Assembly: GCA_003531665.1 (NCBI GenBank)
Contig: DQFC01000035.1
Location: 1 to 26,798, forward strand
Reading direction: 5' to 3'
Length of the DNA: 26,798 nucleotides
From: Candidatus Collierbacteria bacterium
GTDB lineage: Bacteria > Patescibacteriota > Microgenomatia > UBA1400 > MFAQ01
Numbering within the stretch: position 1 is the stretch's first letter; each line of letters opens with the position of its first letter. The notes beneath the pieces are model-generated. The model ran no database searches. It was given only the letters and a program-made list of their open reading frames with translations, and had not been told where the DNA came from. Made by a program: the position numbers and the translations under genes. Below are positions 14,501 to 23,000 of the stretch, one piece after another.

Positions 14501-15292
14501 GAATGGCGTGTCATATCTGTCGATGGTAGATGGATCAACCGCAAACCCATTCGTGTTTGGCTTGATTCTTGGGGCAAAACCTACGTCACTTATTGGCACG
14601 AAACAGTCAAGCCTAATCTTCACTACGTGCTAAACGGTACTGAGGTAACTACCACTAGCCTTTGGGTTACCGCAGGCGACGGCCTTCAGGCCAGAATTCC
14701 CGATGGGGCAACTCACTTCCTCGTCGAGGTAAACAATCAGCCCTACATCGAAACTTCCGCCGCAAATGTCTGGAAATTCTCCGCCTTGCCCGGTCTTTGG
14801 CTTGAGCAGCTCAATGTGCCCACACCCACTCCGGTCGTCACCGCAACTCCGACCATTACTGCCACCTTTACTCCAACAGCGACACCGACTGTCGCGAAGA
14901 CTGTCATCACTGTAAAGGCCAGAGCAACCACTGCGGATACCAAAATGCGGTTAAGTATTGGCACTCGATATGTCAAGACAATTATCGTCGGCACTGTCTC
15001 CAAGACTTATTCATTTACTGTTCCTTTTACTGTCACCACGACAGACAGGATCCGTATATCGCTTGTCAACGGTAGTAGGGTTGTCACTGCGCCTACCCGC
15101 AAACTCCAAATTGTTAGCATCACCTTCAATGGAGTCACACGGTATACCAAGACATTAGTGAAAATGAATATCTTTTCCGTTGGAGCCAAGAAAGGTGTTA
15201 ATGCCTGTCAGAGCCTTTCCACCCCATTACAACTGATTGGTACCCAAGCTACCAATTGGCTTTTCTGCACCGGCTATTTCGAATTTCGTTAA
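11552..15292 (+). CDS. Large secreted M23 peptidase with PA14-like, tandem-repeat and CBM-like domains
   Basis: This 1246-residue secreted protein starts at a TTG supported by GAAGGAG 8 nt upstream. A signal peptide (about 1-31) is followed by a conventional-order M23 metallopeptidase domain (about 110-255): HDGYDWAL, SYSHL, then IHLHFK. A short P/T linker (about 330-350) leads to two PA14-like domains (about 353-486 and 492-626), each with the DHDDGVK hallmark, then five tandem Trp-rich units of about 91 residues (630-1088). After a second P/T linker (1089-1115) comes a domain like the CBM36/CBM60 xylan-binding family (starts TVITVKARATTADTKMRL), then a Cys-containing tail. There is no C-terminal anchor or LPXTG. 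It probably cuts peptide cross-links while bound to glycans of another cell or of its own wall; the target is unknown. Confidence 0.88.
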   Translation: MKEKLKYCCLFLFVLVICLFLLTRPKSVVASPASQDTCQAAPATHFLYLPWDTNSGGDWHNKMTSVFDHDSPNYACSTGQCNRSMKIDVWTGEEARPKVATGGDGYGYCFGANNSYGKCQTPAGTKVQGVGSILGYVAVTDEYSQLFYDGHDGYDWALAGGSSEKILAAASGRVVYAQKNPWLGWTIKIDHLNGYSTSYSHLKSGSFQVQMGSCVIAGQHLAYQGNSTGNYDVDPKMGIHLHFKTFLFGDVSNPNDRSVTDPMGWCADCSNAPPDPLIQFNGLSSSNLWDSGVPHSVGRAPTRNSLAITWGSLDTTYMGGDGTLVDFGGSPTPVPTVTPGGPTVTPTAPPTGNGTWTVKAFSSINECNDSPNCNPTSVFYQTTVSGTNFNLNFSDGKAFGNGGDQWGTFFKQTVNLSPGTYYIHADHDDGVKVWVNGSSKMDVLNSSENNTTCPGIYLSGQTSLSILWKNTGGQAHLNFSIDQNGAPCQPQQKWHVWYYHDPNLCSGPNCSLSQVYCETDIAGTWFHIDPYQGGTACGDSDQTWGSVWKQTINFPEGDYVFYSDHDDGVKIFLGDSNIMDVWSSESGNKACPARHLSGDVPVTIIHNNTGGDARINIWWDTNSSNCEQVAYNVWVWKDAGDMTHVTVNNGDINKVNLYLARSGQPMEVTRTRWFAVGNGIEALIPADVDSFLVDQGFVPTIDSSNADEWYTDAGDPHWVVRKKLSVWSDEQGQVRLTYKGDHTRPQIRYYVSGNNQELYVSDLWYELSDGSGIEAIIPDTYEAMKVDRWIKPVVETYATSMWFENNYWLTKKIVSVIILPSDQTKITYYWGSPLPVSLGRYGQELEIRTDLWQSEEVDGHTNYFMILPADVVAFQIEGGPKPQIDNWASWYWGNYSGGRWVSEKTVWIYKNAGNDTQVYYANPNVDPADVPVIYYLYNDSAEHQTTAWWTKSGDGLMLTIPRNVDSFVLTRGPAPLITDQATPEWRVISVDGRWINRKPIRVWLDSWGKTYVTYWHETVKPNLHYVLNGTEVTTTSLWVTAGDGLQARIPDGATHFLVEVNNQPYIETSAANVWKFSALPGLWLEQLNVPTPTPVVTATPTITATFTPTATPTVAKTVITVKARATTADTKMRLSIGTRYVKTIIVGTVSKTYSFTVPFTVTTTDRIRISLVNGSRVVTAPTRKLQIVSITFNGVTRYTKTLVKMNIFSVGAKKGVNACQSLSTPLQLIGTQATNWLFCTGYFEFR
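13440..14815 (+). repeat. Five tandem ~91-residue coding repeats
   Basis: Units begin near 13440, 13714, 13980, 14262 and 14541. Each has a (K)xVxVW opening, a T-x-V-T-Y strand, a central block of the type LWxxxGDGLEAxIPxxxxxFxV, then P-x-I and a W before the next unit. The copies are strongly diverged, so the duplication is old. Confidence 0.75.
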
Positions 15293-15302
15293 TCTATCAC
15301 TT

Positions 15303-15327
15303 CCCATCTCACAAGGATGGGTTTTTT
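15303..15327 (+). terminator. Intrinsic terminator after the large M23 protein gene
   Basis: CCCATC (15303-15308) pairs with GATGGG (15316-15321) around a 7-nt loop and is followed at once by TTTTTT. Confidence 0.85.
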
Positions 15328-15367
15328 GTATACGGAAATTCCTCAAGCAATTAATATATATAAAATA

Positions 15368-15373
15368 TACAAT
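15368..15373 (+). promoter_or_regulatory. -10 box (TACAAT) 7 nt before tsaB ATG
   Basis: TACAAT followed by CTAAAAT and ATG in a very AT-rich stretch just after a terminator. It predicts a leaderless tsaB transcript. Confidence 0.5.
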
Positions 15374-15380
15374 CTAAAAT

Positions 15381-15719
15381 ATGAAATTATATTTAGACTC
15401 CACCGACAACACCCAAGTTCTCATCCGCCTGGGCGACAAAGAATTTGTGAACAAGGTAGACTCCCCTCGGAATCAAGATGTTTTTGGCTTTTTCCTTTCT
15501 TGCCTGGAAAAAGAAAATCTCAAGCAGGAGGATATCACTGAGGTAGAGGTCAATCCCGGCCCCGGCTCCTTCACCGGTACCCGCATTGGCGTCACTATTG
15601 CCAACGCTCTTGGATTTGCGCTCGGTATCAAGGTCAATGGTCAAAAAAATCCCATCGAACCCATCTATTCCTCTGCCCCCAGCATCACTCCCTCTAAACA
15701 AACTAAAGTCTCGATTTGA
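15381..15719 (+). CDS. tsaB: Minimal TsaB-like subunit of tRNA t6A synthesis
   Basis: TsaB is the inactive Gcp-like partner of TsaD in t6A37 formation. The N-terminal ASKHA lobe is clear: MKLYLDST, then VNPGPGSFTGTRIGVTIANALGFAL (the family's GPGSFTGxRIG motif, about residues 58-70). The protein is only 112 residues, against about 220-230 in E. coli. The end IEPIYSSAPSIT resembles the C-terminal P-x-Y motif of full-length TsaB, so the second lobe seems deleted internally rather than the gene cut at its 3' end. It ends in UGA, 31 nt before the subtilisin gene. Confidence 0.85.
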   Translation: MKLYLDSTDNTQVLIRLGDKEFVNKVDSPRNQDVFGFFLSCLEKENLKQEDITEVEVNPGPGSFTGTRIGVTIANALGFALGIKVNGQKNPIEPIYSSAPSITPSKQTKVSI

Positions 15720-15750
15720 CCTAGGTCCTCTTTTCGGTTAAGCTTTTTTC

Positions 15751-17040
15751 ATGAAGAAAGCAATTTATTTTGTCCTATCACTCGCGTCTGGGCTTTTGAT
15801 CAACAGTTCGATGACTTTAATAGTTAGAGCTCAGGGACACGCTGGGGTAGCTGATGGAAATACCCCCGATTCATATATAGTAGTTTTCAACGAAAATGTT
15901 TCCGCTCCCAACGAACATGCAAACAAAATGGCTCAGAAATACGGGCTGAGCTTGACCCACACTTACAGTCATGCCATCAAAGGCTTTTCGGCGACTATTC
16001 CGGACGCCATGCTTGAACAAATCAAAAAAGATCCTTCTGTAAAATTTGTCAGCGTAGATAGGGTTGTCTCGGCCGATGTACATACACAAGGCAGACCCAC
16101 TCCCTCTCCGGTTCCCCAACCTACGCAAGTTATCCCTAATGGTATCAAGAGAATCGGCCGGAACACTGCCAATCTGGGAACAAATATTGGTGTCGCCGTC
16201 ATCGATACCGGCATCGATCTCAAACACCCCGATCTGATTGAAAATATTAAAGGAAACGTCACTTGTGTGAACAGAACCTCTACCGGTAATGATGATAACG
16301 GACATGGTACCCACGTTGCCGGAACTATCGCCGCCAGAGATAATGCTTTTGGAGTGATCGGTGTCGCTCCCGAGGCCAATCTTTACGCGGTAAAAGTACT
16401 GGATAAAAGAGGAAATGGCTCTTGGTCTTCCGTCATTTGTGGTATCGACTGGGTCACGCAACAGGTCAAAGATCATCAGAACACTATTCAAGTAGCCAAT
16501 ATGAGTCTTGGCGGTAGTGGTAATAGCGACAATAACTGTGGCAATACCGATGGCGACGCTCTTCATCAAGCCATTTGTAGATCAAGAGATGCAGGCATTA
16601 CTTATGTTGTAGCCGCCGGCAATGAAAAAGATGACGCGGCCAATCATGTCCCAGCGGCCTATGATGACGCAGTCATCACCGTATCGGCGCTTGTAGACAC
16701 CGATGGTTTATCTGGGGGATTTGGCGGTAATACCAATTATGGTAACGACGATACCTTTGCTTCTTTTAGTAATTTCAATTCAAATATTGTCGATCTCGGT
16801 GCCCCAGGAGTTTCGATTCTTTCCTCTTGGAAGGGTGGGGGATACAACACTATTAGTGGTACCAGTATGGCTACACCTCATGTTTCCGGTGCAGCCGCAC
16901 TATATATATGGAGTAATCCACAATCTTCTTGGGTCGACGTCAAAGACAGTCTGATCAATGTTGGTGAGTCTCTCGGTTCTGGTCACACCGATTCCTCATA
17001 CTTACACCCCGAAAACGTGGTCCTCACAAAAAATCTCTGA
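15751..17040 (+). CDS. Secreted subtilisin-like serine peptidase (S8)
   Basis: The 429-residue protease has a signal peptide (1-28), an inhibitor-I9-type propeptide (about 40-108, SYIVVFNENV...VKFVSVDRVV), a short P-rich linker and the S8 catalytic domain (about 130-410). The triad is D152 (VIDTGID), H185 (GHGTHVAGT) and S372 (GTSMATPHVSG), with oxyanion N291 (AAGNE). It lacks the P/T linker, transmembrane anchor or LPXTG of its neighbours and so should be released or loosely held. It stands directly upstream of the giant stalk protein and could mature or trim surface proteins; that role is inferred from position only. Confidence 0.94.
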   Translation: MKKAIYFVLSLASGLLINSSMTLIVRAQGHAGVADGNTPDSYIVVFNENVSAPNEHANKMAQKYGLSLTHTYSHAIKGFSATIPDAMLEQIKKDPSVKFVSVDRVVSADVHTQGRPTPSPVPQPTQVIPNGIKRIGRNTANLGTNIGVAVIDTGIDLKHPDLIENIKGNVTCVNRTSTGNDDNGHGTHVAGTIAARDNAFGVIGVAPEANLYAVKVLDKRGNGSWSSVICGIDWVTQQVKDHQNTIQVANMSLGGSGNSDNNCGNTDGDALHQAICRSRDAGITYVVAAGNEKDDAANHVPAAYDDAVITVSALVDTDGLSGGFGGNTNYGNDDTFASFSNFNSNIVDLGAPGVSILSSWKGGGYNTISGTSMATPHVSGAAALYIWSNPQSSWVDVKDSLINVGESLGSGHTDSSYLHPENVVLTKNL

Positions 17041-17046
17041 GCCCTA

Positions 17047-17075
17047 TTGACACAGCTTATAATCCGTGCAACAAT
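17047..17075 (+). promoter_or_regulatory. Promoter region of the giant surface protein operon
   Basis: TTGACA (17047-17052) is spaced 17 nt from AACAAT (17070-17075), and a perfect TATAAT lies at 17058-17063 between them. The first pair would start transcription almost at the ATG (17085); the TATAAT would give a 5' UTR of about 15 nt. Which is used cannot be decided here. Confidence 0.55.
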
Positions 17076-17084
17076 CGCATCATA

Positions 17085-20000
17085 ATGAAACAAAAGATGT
17101 CGAAGAAGATCCTTTCTGTTATTCTTACGTTCAATCTAGTTTTACAAACATTTACCCCCTTCTTGATTTCACCTGTCTACGCCGACGACGCCACTCCTTC
17201 TGCCACACCAACCGAAGAAATTACCCCTACTGCTGAACCAACACCGACCCCCACCGAGGAACCCTCGCCGACGCCGGAAATCACTCCCGAGGTTACTCCC
17301 ACTGTCGACCCTACACCTACTTCCACCGAAGAGATCACACCAACCCCTACAGAAGAAGTTACCCCCATGCCGACACAGGACCCGACCCCTATGATCACTC
17401 CGGAAGAAACTCCCACTCCAACCATCGAAGTCACTCCTACTATAGAGATAATCCCTACCACCACCTCAGAAGTGACTCCCGAACCTGCCTCAAACACCGA
17501 CTCTCAAGCCCCCCCAACTGATAATCAAAATTCCAATGTCATTCCTGGCTCCGACCAGGAATCCATAAATAATTCCGACTCTACTTCCGTTCCCGAATCT
17601 GTTACCGTCTCCTCCCAACTTTCCCAAGCCCTCTTACCTCAACCTACTCTTACTACCGATAAAGCCGACTATTTCCCAACCGAAATTGCTTACATTACCG
17701 GCACCAATTTCCTTCCTAATACCACTTACACTCTCCACGTCATGTCATCCGACATGCCCTACGTTTCCTTCAAAGTTGAAGTCACTTCGGACGAAAACGG
17801 CAATCTTTCCTATGCTTACCAACTCGACGGCCACTATCGACCAAACTACTCCGTTGACGCCCTCGACTCCTCCGGCAAAATTGTTGCCTCCATGACCTTC
17901 ACCGACGAAGCCAAAATTACCGCCAAAAGTCATGATGGACAAATGTCTGATGGATCATATGCTGGGGGAAATGTCACCACATATTCGGAGGGAGAATACA
18001 TTAATTTCCGCTTCAATGTAGAGACGAAGGATAGCCCCACCATTGGTCAAATTCAAGTTCGGTTTACTGGTGATGATGGCACTTGTTTATTTTTCGACAA
18101 CTATTTTTCATTAGGGTCTATCGTTAATGTTTCCGGTACCAGTCCGACGATCACTTATTCCAGCGGCCCGACGGCCGACAGTTTTGGAACTTCAAACGGA
18201 GAATGGATTGTCGTCTTGAATTCCAGCTCAATTTCCAATGGAGAAGCCACGGTGTATTACACTCTCAAACTCTCTGATGAAGCTGGTCAATGCAACGGTT
18301 CGTCTCAACATAGCCGCCTAAATCCTGGCGGTGGAGATGTTGCCCAGCAGGGAGCACAAAACGTTCCTGTCCCCGCCAACCAAGTTATTGAACTTCCCGA
18401 GATTACCGTCACCAAGATGATTGATCGGGACGGAAACGGATCTTTTGAATCCACAGCATTGGCTGGCGAATTCTCTTTTGCTCTGGACGGGATAACTACT
18501 ATTAATACGAACTCCAGTGGCCAAGTCACTTTTGTCAACGTCGTTCCCGATGGCAGTCACTCAATCGCCGAAAGCCAAATTGATTTTTCGCAGGGAACTT
18601 ATTCTTTCTCTTCCGGAACCGGAACAAACTGTACCTTTGCCGACGGTACCGCCACTGCGGTCATCGCTTCCGGAACCACTCCCACTAACGCATCTTGTAC
18701 TTTCAACAATGCCTTACAAAACGCCAATCTCACAGTTACCAAAGTTGTTACCAATGATAGCGGCGGAACAAAAACGGTTTCCGACTTCCCGCTATTCATC
18801 GATTCTGTTTCGGCAACCTCGGGCACTGCCAACACAGTTTCCTTGGGTAGCCATCTAGTATCCGAAACCTCAGACCCAGGATATACATCAGCGATTAGTG
18901 GAGATTGTGATGCTAATGGCAATGTTTCTCTTACAGCTGGCCAGAATAAAACCTGTACCATCACCAACGACGACATTGCTCCTACACTTACTTTCACCAA
19001 GGTGGTCACCAATAATTACGGTGGAAATCTTGAGGCCGCCGATTTTCCGCTTTTTATAAACGGTAACTCGGTTACTTCAGGTACTCCGAATACTTTATTG
19101 GCCAACCGAGTTTACACTCTTACTGAAACACAGCAATCCGGATACACGGGAGGCTATTTTACGGGCGATTGTAATGCCGCCGGAAGCACTTCTCTTTTAC
19201 CTGGTGAAAACAAAACCTGTACCATCACCAATTATGATGTGCAGCCAAAACTGACTGTTACAAAAGTGGTAACTAACGACAATGGAGGGACCAAAGTGGT
19301 CTCTGATTTTCCACTTTTCGTAGGTTCCTCTAGCGTCAAAAGCGGTGCTCAAAATGGATTTAATGCGGGAACGTATACCGTTAGCGAAACCGATTCCACC
19401 GGATACACTGGAGTAATTTCCGGAGATTGCGACGTAAGCGGTTCAGTTACTCTTTCTGTCGGTGATGTCAAATCCTGTACCATCACCAACAATGATGATG
19501 CCCCCTCCTTAACACTAAATAAAATTGTTGTTAATGATAACGGAGGCACTTCGCCCGAATCCGCTTGGACACTAACTGCAGATGGTGGTACGGCCGGAAC
19601 CCTATCCGGAGCAGGTGCGGCAGGATCTACCGATGTGGTCAGCGGCTCAACTTTTCAAGCCGGAACTTACACTCTTTCGGAATCAACCGGTCCTTCTGGA
19701 TACTCTGCTAGTGATTGGGTCTGTACCGGTACCGGAACACAGAATGGCAACACTATTACTTTAGAGCTGGGTCAATCAGCTGTCTGTACCATAACGAATA
19801 ACGATCAACAGGCAAGACTTACGGTAGTTAAAGATGTCCTAAATCCTGATAATGGTGCGGTCGATGATGCCCACAAGTTTTCTTTTAACACTAGCACTCA
19901 AACTGATTCCTCATTCGGAGAAGGGGACAACGCCGTCTTCACACTTGACGCAGGTGATTACACTGTTTCCGAAGGTTACGATGCAAATTACGACTTTGTT

Positions 20001-23000
20001 TCCATTTCTGAAGACTACGTTCCCGGTATTCCCGGTTACCAAATCCACCTCAATCCGGGAGAACAAAAAACCATTACCGTCATTAACAAACAAAAGAAAG
20101 CCACTATCGCCGTCTACAAAGACGTTCTGGCTCCAAACGGTGTTACCGACGTTACCGACCCCAATATTTTCTCGGTCACCTTAAATGGTGAAACAAAAGA
20201 TTTTTCCGAGGGATACCCCGCTATGTTTACTGTGAATCCCGGCGGACCATATGGGGCAGTTGAATCTGATGAAACAAACTATCTTTGGGTCAGTCAGGAC
20301 GGTGCAGTCACTGTTTATTCCAATGGTTTCGCCACCATCAATATAGTAAACAAACAAAAAGCCGGTCTCATTTCCGGTTACAAATATGACGCCTCGACAG
20401 GACTTGGAATAGTTAATTGGGTCATCAATCTAACAGGTACCGCGACCCTATCCACGACTACCGACTCCACAGGCTTCTTCCAATTCCTAGGTCTGAATAC
20501 CGGCAACTATACGGTTACCGAAGACACCCCGTCCGGATGGACCCCTACGGGAAGCACCTCTTATGATGTCACTATCAACTCGGGAACCGAAGATACCACA
20601 GGTAGTTTCACAAACTTCAAAAACATTTCCATTTCCGGCCAAAAATACAACGATCAAAACGGTGACGGAGATAAAGATACCGGCGAAACCGGTCTGAGTG
20701 GCTGGACTATCCAACTTCTAAACACAAGTGATGTCGTTCTAGCCTCGACAACCACAGATTCTTCCGGAAACTATTCCTTCACGGATCGCGGCCCCGACAC
20801 ATATAGAGTCAGAGAAGTTATTCAAACCGGTTGGGCACAAACTTCAGACAATCCTTCCGACATTGTTGCTGTCAGCGGTACAGATGTTACCGGTGTTGAC
20901 TTTGGAAACCAGATGAGAGGGAGCATCACCATCATTAAAGACGCCAAGCCAAATAACGCCCAAAACTTCTCTTTCTCCGGCACACTTGGAGCATTCACTC
21001 TCGACGATGATTCTAATGCTACACTCCCAAACAGTATTACTTTTTCCGATCTTGGCAGTAACACCTACACAATTACTGAAGGTACTGTCACGGGATGGAA
21101 ACTAACTGATTTGGGATGTACCGGCGACGTTGATGCCATTACAGATCCTACCGGTCGGACCGCCACTTTAACCCTAAACGAACCAGGCGAAAATATCACC
21201 TGTACTTTTACGAATACAAAATACGGTTCTATTACCGGTTATAAATTTAATGACCTCAATGGTGACGGAGATCAGGACGCAGACGAACCCAGATTAGACG
21301 GCTGGACCGTAAGCTTGCTAGACAGTTCTCGTACCCCACTTTCTTCAGCAGTTACCGGTACCTCCAGTTGGACCCTCGGTCAATACAAATTTACCAGCCT
21401 TCTTCCCGGCACTTATTATGTCTGTGAGACTCTTCAAGATGGTTGGGTCCAAACCAATCCAAAAACAGGCACACTCTACAACGGAACTCATTGTCGCCAA
21501 CGAACCGTAAATAGTAACACTCCGGCTTCAGCCGACTTCGGTAATTTCCAGAAAGCAACGATTGTCGTTCATAAGAATGTGCTAGGAACTGATGGGATCT
21601 CCGACCCGACCGACAACACTTCATTTACTGCTTATCTCGATGGCACCAACCCGAAAACCATTTCCGAAAACACCACAGCCACTTATGACAACCTGATCCC
21701 CGGTACTTATACCGTTTCCGAAGGAACTGAACCCGCAGGATATTCTTGGGTCAGTACTACCAACGGTGGATCCGTCACTGTTACCAGTGGTGGCTCACAT
21801 GATATATATATAACCAACAAACAAGAGGCTGCCACTTTGATTGTGACCAAACACGTGGTTAACGACAATAATGGTAATGGTGTCGCAGGTAACTTCACCA
21901 TGAACGTGACCGGAACCAATGTGAGTGATGCTTCTTTCCCCGGCGAAGAAACCGGAACCACTATTACTCTCGATGCGGGTTCATATTCCGTCGATGAAGA
22001 TTCCTTCCCCGGATACGGAAAATCCCTTGGTGCGGATTGTAGAGGAACGATCGCCTTCGGTGAAACCAAAACTTGTACGATCACTAACGACGACATTGCA
22101 CCAAAACTTACCGTTACTAAGATCGTTACAAAAGATAATGGTGGCAATGCCTCACCTGATGATTTCCAACTCACCGTTGGTGGAACCTCCGTACTTTCCG
22201 GATCGGAGAATGCTTACTTAGCCAACACTCCATATACGATCAATGAAACTCAAATGGACGGCTACGACTTCGTCTCGATCACCGGTGATACCAAATGTCC
22301 TGCAGTATTGGGTGGCACTGTCACCTTGGATGAGGGTGATGATCTCACTTGCACCATTACGAACGACGATGTTGCTCCCACGATTACCTTAAGTAAAGTA
22401 GTTGAAGGTGGCTCGGCCACCGCTGAGGACTTCGATCTTTACATCGGTGGAAATCACACCACCTCAGGTCAAACGGTATCTGTCGATGCTAACAAAGCCT
22501 ACTCTCTTGATGAGGACGGTCCTTCCGGCTACTCCTTCGACTCGATTACCGGTGATACCAAATGCCCATCGGCATTATTAGGCACCGTTACTTTGGATGA
22601 GGGCGAGGATGTGAGTTGTACCATCACCAATACGAGGAATACCGGCACCATCGTAGTCAACAAGATAATTGATATCGACGGCGATCTGGAAACCGAAGGC
22701 GATCAATCAGCCGGAGGAAACTGGCAATTCGATATTGACGGAACCGGCCAAGACACTACCGATGCCGCCGCCCAATACACCAACACCCTTGGGACCGCGA
22801 CCTTCTCGAATCTAAAAACAGGTCAGTACACGATAGTGGAAACTACCCAACCGGGTTATGATCTTTTCTCGGCCACCTGCGGCACCCGTAACGGAACCTT
22901 CGATGATACCGACAGTATGGATGGAGTCACCGTCAGTAATGGGGTAACCACTACTTGTACTTTCTACAACACCCCGAATGGCACGATTCATGGATACAAA

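Noticed and set aside
15871-16569. Long open frame antisense to the subtilisin gene (and similar ones opposite the exporter adaptor gene and the large M23 gene).
   Set aside because: Low-complexity or composition-driven translations with no domain, opposite strongly conserved coding sequence; these are shadows.
17047-17063. TTGACA and TATAAT as one promoter.
   Set aside because: They are only 5 nt apart, far from the 16-18 nt needed; each may belong to a different promoter.
17177-17497. Valine/glycine-rich antisense frame opposite the P/T/E linker.
   Set aside because: It is the reverse of a repetitive linker and has no start context.
18700-22650. Repeated TGTACCATCACCAA-type motifs as a possible CRISPR or non-coding repeat array.
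   Set aside because: The repeats are in frame, diverged, unevenly spaced and encode the CTITN end of protein modules.
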